A stretch of 64,000 nucleotides of DNA. Origin: VRUE01 sp963703895 (lineage in GTDB: Bacteria; Actinomycetota; Thermoleophilia; Solirubrobacterales; 70-9). The first letter of the stretch is position 1; each line of letters starts with the position of its first letter. The stretch lies in the NCBI GenBank assembly GCA_963703895.1, contig CAVPFX010000002.1, positions 1,302,001 to 1,366,000 on the forward strand. The letters run 5' to 3'. Below are positions 60,627 through 64,000 of this stretch, piece by piece. Below the pieces are notes generated by a model. That model saw only the letters and a program-made list of their open reading frames with translations. It was not told where the DNA came from and did no database searches. A program made the position numbers and the translations under genes.

Positions 60627-61685
60627 CTAAATCCGATGGCGTTCAAGCGCTGCCTCATCGATCTGGACGCCGAGGCCCGGCCCCTCCGGCAGGTGCAGCA
60701 TCCCGTCGCGCAGCTCGCACTCGGTCGAGGCGACGGTCGAGGCAAAGAGGCGCTGCGTAGCGAGGCCGTGGGCCAACCGCGACCCGCCCGTTGCCTGGTC
60801 CAGCGTCTGCGCGACCTGCGCTGCCGCGGCGATCCCAACCGGGCCATCGAGTGCGCTGGAGACGAATGAAGGGAGGACCTCCGCGATCTCTATCGCCGCC
60901 TCCGGGCCGCCGACCTTTGAGAGCTTGAGCCCGGCGATCTGGCAGGCCCCGAGGTCGACCGCGCGCTCGGCATCGCCGCGACTCTCGATGCTCTCGTCAC
61001 CCGCGATCGGGATCGGCGTGACCTTCGCCAGCTCCGCCAACTGCTCGAGCGTGGCGAGCGGCTGCTCGGCGAGCTCGACGTCGAACTGCTCCAGCTCGGC
61101 GAGAATGCGCTTTGCCGCTGGCACCGACCACGCCGCATTGGCATCCACCCGTATCCGTGCCGTGGGGCCGATGGCCTCGCGAACGGCTAGGACCTGGCCG
61201 ACGTCGTCTCCGGCCCCCAGCTTCAACTTGAAGGTTTTGTAGCCCTCCGCGGCCCAGCGCATGGCATCCTCGGCGACGGCAGCAGGATCGCCGGCGACCA
61301 GAGTGGCGTTGCACTCAATGGGCACCGTCTCGTTTGCCTGGCTTGCGCCTTCGGCAGCCGCTCGCTTGCCGCGGAGATCGAGCAGCGCGGTTAGGGCTGC
61401 GCAACGCGCGGGAGCCGAGAGAGCCAAGGCATCGCCGTTGAGCACCGCCTCGTCAAGCGAGTCACGTCGATCAAGGTCTTCCAACTCCGCGAGCACTCGG
61501 GCCAATCCGGTTCCACCTCGCAGCGAGAGCGGTACGGCTTCGCCCAGCCCTACCAAGCCGTCGTCCGAGCGCAATCGAAGCAGCACCATTTCCCTCCGCT
61601 CAAGCCGCCCTCGCGCCGTCACATAGGGCTCTCGAAACGGGAGCGCGTACGGGATGACCTCTACCTCGACGATCCTCACCCCCAT
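60627..61685 (-). CDS. menC: o-succinylbenzoate synthase, 352 aa
   Basis: Enolase-superfamily dehydratase of menaquinone synthesis. Residues: K-x-K acid-base pair in YKTFKLKLGAGDDVGQVL, metal ligands in RVDANAAWSV, LAEQPLA and GDESIESRGDAERAV, and the second lysine in AGLKLSKVGGPEAAIEIA. The N-terminal cap starts MGVRIVEVEVIPYALPFREP. ATG at 61685, 9 bp after a 19-bp hairpin. Family members can also be racemases, but the menA/menD context supports MenC. Confidence 0.92.
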   Translation of the reverse strand: MGVRIVEVEVIPYALPFREPYVTARGRLERREMVLLRLRSDDGLVGLGEAVPLSLRGGTGLARVLAELEDLDRRDSLDEAVLNGDALALSAPARCAALTALLDLRGKRAAAEGASQANETVPIECNATLVAGDPAAVAEDAMRWAAEGYKTFKLKLGAGDDVGQVLAVREAIGPTARIRVDANAAWSVPAAKRILAELEQFDVELAEQPLATLEQLAELAKVTPIPIAGDESIESRGDAERAVDLGACQIAGLKLSKVGGPEAAIEIAEVLPSFVSSALDGPVGIAAAAQVAQTLDQATGGSRLAHGLATQRLFASTVASTECELRDGMLHLPEGPGLGVQIDEAALERHRI

Positions 61686-61694
61686 AGGTCTACG

Positions 61695-61745
61695 CGAACT
61701 GCATCAACTTCTCCACCTGCCAGATAGAGAAGTTGATGCAGTTCG
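61695..61745. repeat. 19-bp perfect hairpin between menA and menC
   Basis: CGAACTGCATCAACTTCTC (61695-61713) and GAGAAGTTGATGCAGTTCG (61727-61745) are exact complements around a 13-nt loop. It begins 2 bp after the menA stop (minus strand) and ends 9 bp before the menC start. No U-tract, so read-through control or RNA processing is possible. Confidence 0.8.
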
Positions 61746-61747
61746 AT

Positions 61748-62629
61748 CTACGAGGCCAGCAGCAGGCCGGCCGAAACGAGCAGGCTGAAGACCCCAAGCA
61801 GCGCGCCAGTCGCGGCCAGGGCGCCGTTGAGCGCGGGGCCGTCGGTGCGGTTGGTCATCGCCCGCATCGGTCCCACCGCCATCGGCAGTGCCAGCAGCCC
61901 GATCAGCGGCAGCCAGCTACCCCCGCCGGCGAGCAGGGCCAGCGGCAGGACGATGAAGGCGCCGAGCACGAGGCAGCGGTAGAGGACGACGGCGTTGTGG
62001 CGCCCCATCCGCACCGCCAGGGTCATCTTGCCCGCCCGCCGGTCGGTCTCCAGGTCGCGCACGTTGTTGACGACGAGGATCGCGGTGGCGATGAAGCCGA
62101 CCGCGATCGAGAGTCCCAGTGGCAGCGCCTCGAGCTGCTCCAGCTGCACGTAGTAGGAGCCGTTGACCGCCACCAGCCCGAAGAAGAGGAAGACGAAGAG
62201 CTCGCCGAGGCCCGCGTAGCCGTAGGGGCGCGGCCCGCCGGTGTAGAGGACGCCGGCGGCGATCGAGAAGACGCCGATCAGCAAGATCACCGGCCCCGCC
62301 ACCACCGCCAGGTAGATGCCGCAGGCGATCGCCACGCCGAAGGCGATCCAGGTCGCGTTGAGCACCCGCCGCGGTGTCACCAGGCCGGCGGAGGTGACCC
62401 GCACCGGGCCGAGCCGGTCGGCGGTGTCGGCGCCCCGCCTGGCATCGGAATAGTCGTTGGCGAGGTTGGTGCCGATCTGGATGAAGATCGAGCCGATCAG
62501 GGCGGCGAGGAAGGCGCCAACCCGGGGCAGCTTGCCGGCCCATTCGACCGCCGCCGCGGTGCCGACCAGCACCGGCGCGATCGCCGCCGGCAGCGTGCGC
62601 GGGCGCGCCGCCATCACCCAGATCCTCAT
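61748..62629 (-). CDS. menA: 1,4-dihydroxy-2-naphthoate polyprenyltransferase, 293 aa
   Basis: UbiA-family membrane enzyme attaching the prenyl chain. The two aspartate motifs are visible: TNLANDYSDARRGADTADRL and NNVRDLETDRRAGKMTLAVR. Eight or nine membrane segments lie between and after them. ATG at 62629 (MRIWVMAARPRTLPAAIAPV); frame upstream is antisense to menB. It is 25 bp downstream of menB. Length normal. Confidence 0.94.
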   Translation of the reverse strand: MRIWVMAARPRTLPAAIAPVLVGTAAAVEWAGKLPRVGAFLAALIGSIFIQIGTNLANDYSDARRGADTADRLGPVRVTSAGLVTPRRVLNATWIAFGVAIACGIYLAVVAGPVILLIGVFSIAAGVLYTGGPRPYGYAGLGELFVFLFFGLVAVNGSYYVQLEQLEALPLGLSIAVGFIATAILVVNNVRDLETDRRAGKMTLAVRMGRHNAVVLYRCLVLGAFIVLPLALLAGGGSWLPLIGLLALPMAVGPMRAMTNRTDGPALNGALAATGALLGVFSLLVSAGLLLAS

Positions 62630-62654
62630 CGTCGGTCCCGTGTCGCGGTCGCGC

Positions 62655-63521
62655 TCATGCTCGCCGAGGGTACTTCGAGAAGTCAGGCTGACGCTTCTGC
62701 TTGAAGGCCTCGCGGCCCTCGCGCGCCTCCTCGTTGCCGTAGAAGAGCAGGTTGGTGTCGTGGGCCAGCTGCTGAATCCCGGCGTAGCCGTCCTCGTGAG
62801 CGTTGAAGCTGGCCTTGACCAGGCGCAGGGCGAAGGGCGAGAGCGCCAGCATCTCGCGGCACCAGGCGACCGTCTCCACCTCGAGCCGCTCGAGTGGGAC
62901 GACGGTGTTGACCAGGCCCATCTCCAGCGCCTCGTCGGCGTCGTACTGCTGGCACAGCAACCAGAGCTCCTTGGCCTTCTTGGTGCCGACCAGATCGCGC
63001 AGGAGGGAGGCGCCGAAGCCGCCGTCCCAGGAGCCGACCCGCGGCCCGGTCTGGCCGAAGACGGCGTTGTCGGCGGCGACGGTGAGGTCGCAGCAGAGGT
63101 GGAGGATGTGGCCACCGCCGATCGCGTAGCCGGCCACCATCGCCACCACCGGCTTCGGCAGTCGCCGCATCTGCACCTGCAGGTCGGTGACGTGGAAGCG
63201 GCCGAGGGAAGCGCCCTCGGCGACGTAGCCGGTGTCGCCGCGAACCTGCTGGTCGCCGCCGGAGCAGAATGCCTTCTCGCCCTTGCCGGTGAGGATCACC
63301 ACGCCGACCTCGGGGTCCTCGCGGGCCAGCTCGAGCGCGGCTGAGACCTCGATCAGCGTTTGCGGGCGGAAGGCGTTGAGGACTCGCGGTCGGTCGAAGC
63401 TGATCTTGGCGATTCCCTCCGCCACGTCGTAGTGGATGTCGTCGTACTCGGCGACGCTTCGCCACTCGATTGGCGCGTAGAGGGTCTCTTCGGACGGGGC
63501 TCCCTTGTGACGTTTGGGCAT
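62655..63521 (-). CDS. menB: 1,4-dihydroxy-2-naphthoyl-CoA synthase, 288 aa
   Basis: Crotonase-fold cyclase forming the naphthoate ring. Marks are IAKISFDRPRVLNAFRPQTL, EKAFCSGGDQQVRGDTGYVA (oxyanion hole), VVAMVAGYAIGGGHILHLCC and GQTGPRVGSWDGGFGASLLR, with the catalytic-region C-terminus FYGNEEAREGREAFKQKRQ. ATG at 63521; a GTG at 63530 would add MPI. The start is 21 bp from the divergent menE start. Confidence 0.95.
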   Translation of the reverse strand: MPKRHKGAPSEETLYAPIEWRSVAEYDDIHYDVAEGIAKISFDRPRVLNAFRPQTLIEVSAALELAREDPEVGVVILTGKGEKAFCSGGDQQVRGDTGYVAEGASLGRFHVTDLQVQMRRLPKPVVAMVAGYAIGGGHILHLCCDLTVAADNAVFGQTGPRVGSWDGGFGASLLRDLVGTKKAKELWLLCQQYDADEALEMGLVNTVVPLERLEVETVAWCREMLALSPFALRLVKASFNAHEDGYAGIQQLAHDTNLLFYGNEEAREGREAFKQKRQPDFSKYPRRA

Positions 63522-63542
63522 GATGGGCACGATATCCCGCCG

Positions 63543-64000
63543 ATGAAACTCGACGACTGGCTGGCCCAGAGATCACAGAGCTGCCCCGAGCGCACCGCCC
63601 TGGTCGCTGACGGCAGCGAAGTCACTTACGCCGAGCTGGAGGCGGAGGCGACCTGGGTGGCGCGACGGCTGACGGCGCACGGGGTGCGCCGTGGCTCCAC
63701 CGTCGCGATGACGATGCACCCCCGCCGCGAGCAGGTGGTGATGGTGCACGCCCTGATGAAGGCGGGCGCGGTGCTGTTGCCGCTCGGCCCCCGCCTCTCC
63801 GCCGAGGAGCGGGCGGCCGTGATCGCCGCCGAGGAACCGGCGGTCGACCTCGACGATGCCGGTGAGCTGACCCAGACCGAGGCCGACCTACCGCTGCTCG
63901 GCGAGCACGACATGGACGACGTCGCGGCTCGGGTGATGACCAGCGGCAGCACCGGCACGCCCGATCCGGTCGGCCTCACTTACGGGAACTTCCTCTGGAG
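63543..64000 (+). CDS. menE: o-succinylbenzoate--CoA ligase, N-terminal part (runs off window)
   Basis: AMP-forming acyl-CoA synthetase that activates o-succinylbenzoate. Begins MKLDDWLAQRSQSCPERTAL at ATG 63543, with the adenylation-core start LVADGSEVTYAELEAEATWV and the P-loop VMTSGSTGTPDPVGLTYGNF near residue 131, typical of MenE. About 152 residues are present; some 300 are missing at the right edge. With this gene the set menF, D, C, A, B, E is present; menG is not in the window. Confidence 0.92.
   Translation, partial: MKLDDWLAQRSQSCPERTALVADGSEVTYAELEAEATWVARRLTAHGVRRGSTVAMTMHPRREQVVMVHALMKAGAVLLPLGPRLSAEERAAVIAAEEPAVDLDDAGELTQTEADLPLLGEHDMDDVAARVMTSGSTGTPDPVGLTYGNFLW

Overview
This window is a 64 kb piece of a high-GC bacterial chromosome. 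It is densely packed, with many 1-4 bp stop/start overlaps and frequent GTG/TTG starts. The gene set (menaquinone pathway, Rpf-like cell wall protein, actinobacterial-type PheS and DnaE, DUF2834) fits an actinobacterium, possibly of the Thermoleophilia type. That placement is an inference from gene content and style, not from a marker search. I see no prophage, no transposase, no CRISPR array and no rRNA operon.

Layout. 0-2.8 kb: 3' end of zwf, an unknown protein, a tRNA-Val(GAC) and a VOC/AraC pair. 2.8-9.3 kb: a large membrane protein, thrS, infC, an antisense wecB-like epimerase gene, then rpmI-rplT with a terminator. 9.4-21.2 kb: an rRNA 2'-O-methyltransferase and a long plus-strand run pheS-pheT-argC-argJ-argB-argD-X-Y-argG-small membrane protein-Rpf-like protein. 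21.3-31.4 kb: dnaE, a cysteine-rich protein, an acyl-CoA dehydrogenase, nfo, DUF2834, gltX, an HDOD-LuxR protein and a LuxR-type response regulator. 31.4-34.9 kb: a cysteine-free Rrf2 regulator and cysK-cysE, separated by a small decayed accessory cassette (HTH protein, DUF4258, DUF2283). 34.9-45 kb: lipoprotein, pcrA/uvrD, folD, a membrane protein, a GMC oxidoreductase and gatC-gatA-gatB. 45-54 kb: NDH-2, a secreted PQQ-type sugar dehydrogenase, glycosyltransferases and sqdB. 54-64 kb: ilvB-ilvN and an almost complete menaquinone set (menF, menD, menC, menA, menB, start of menE).

The most interesting layer is not a gene. Several families of short palindromic elements recur in the window. Family A (3.7 kb and 50.4 kb) sits inside two membrane-protein genes: its 28-nt loop is identical in both copies while the stem arms differ in sequence yet stay self-complementary, and a paralogous gene at 51.5-52.8 kb lacks the roughly 30-residue insert. 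Family C (13.0 kb and 40.2 kb) sits inside pheT and, in the opposite orientation, inside the GMC oxidoreductase. Family B (14.7 kb and 43.6 kb) sits directly before the start codons of argJ and gatB and buries their Shine-Dalgarno sequences in the stem, as expected for a translational-coupling switch. Other long perfect hairpins lie between menA/menC and menC/menD, and a 29-bp inverted repeat lies between acd and nfo.

At least seven apparent single-base insertions break reading frames (gltX twice, a DUF2283 gene, two glycosyltransferases three times in total, ilvB once), all between 29 and 55 kb; one deletion-type shift breaks the HTH gene. Because essential genes are hit, sequencing or assembly error is the likeliest cause.
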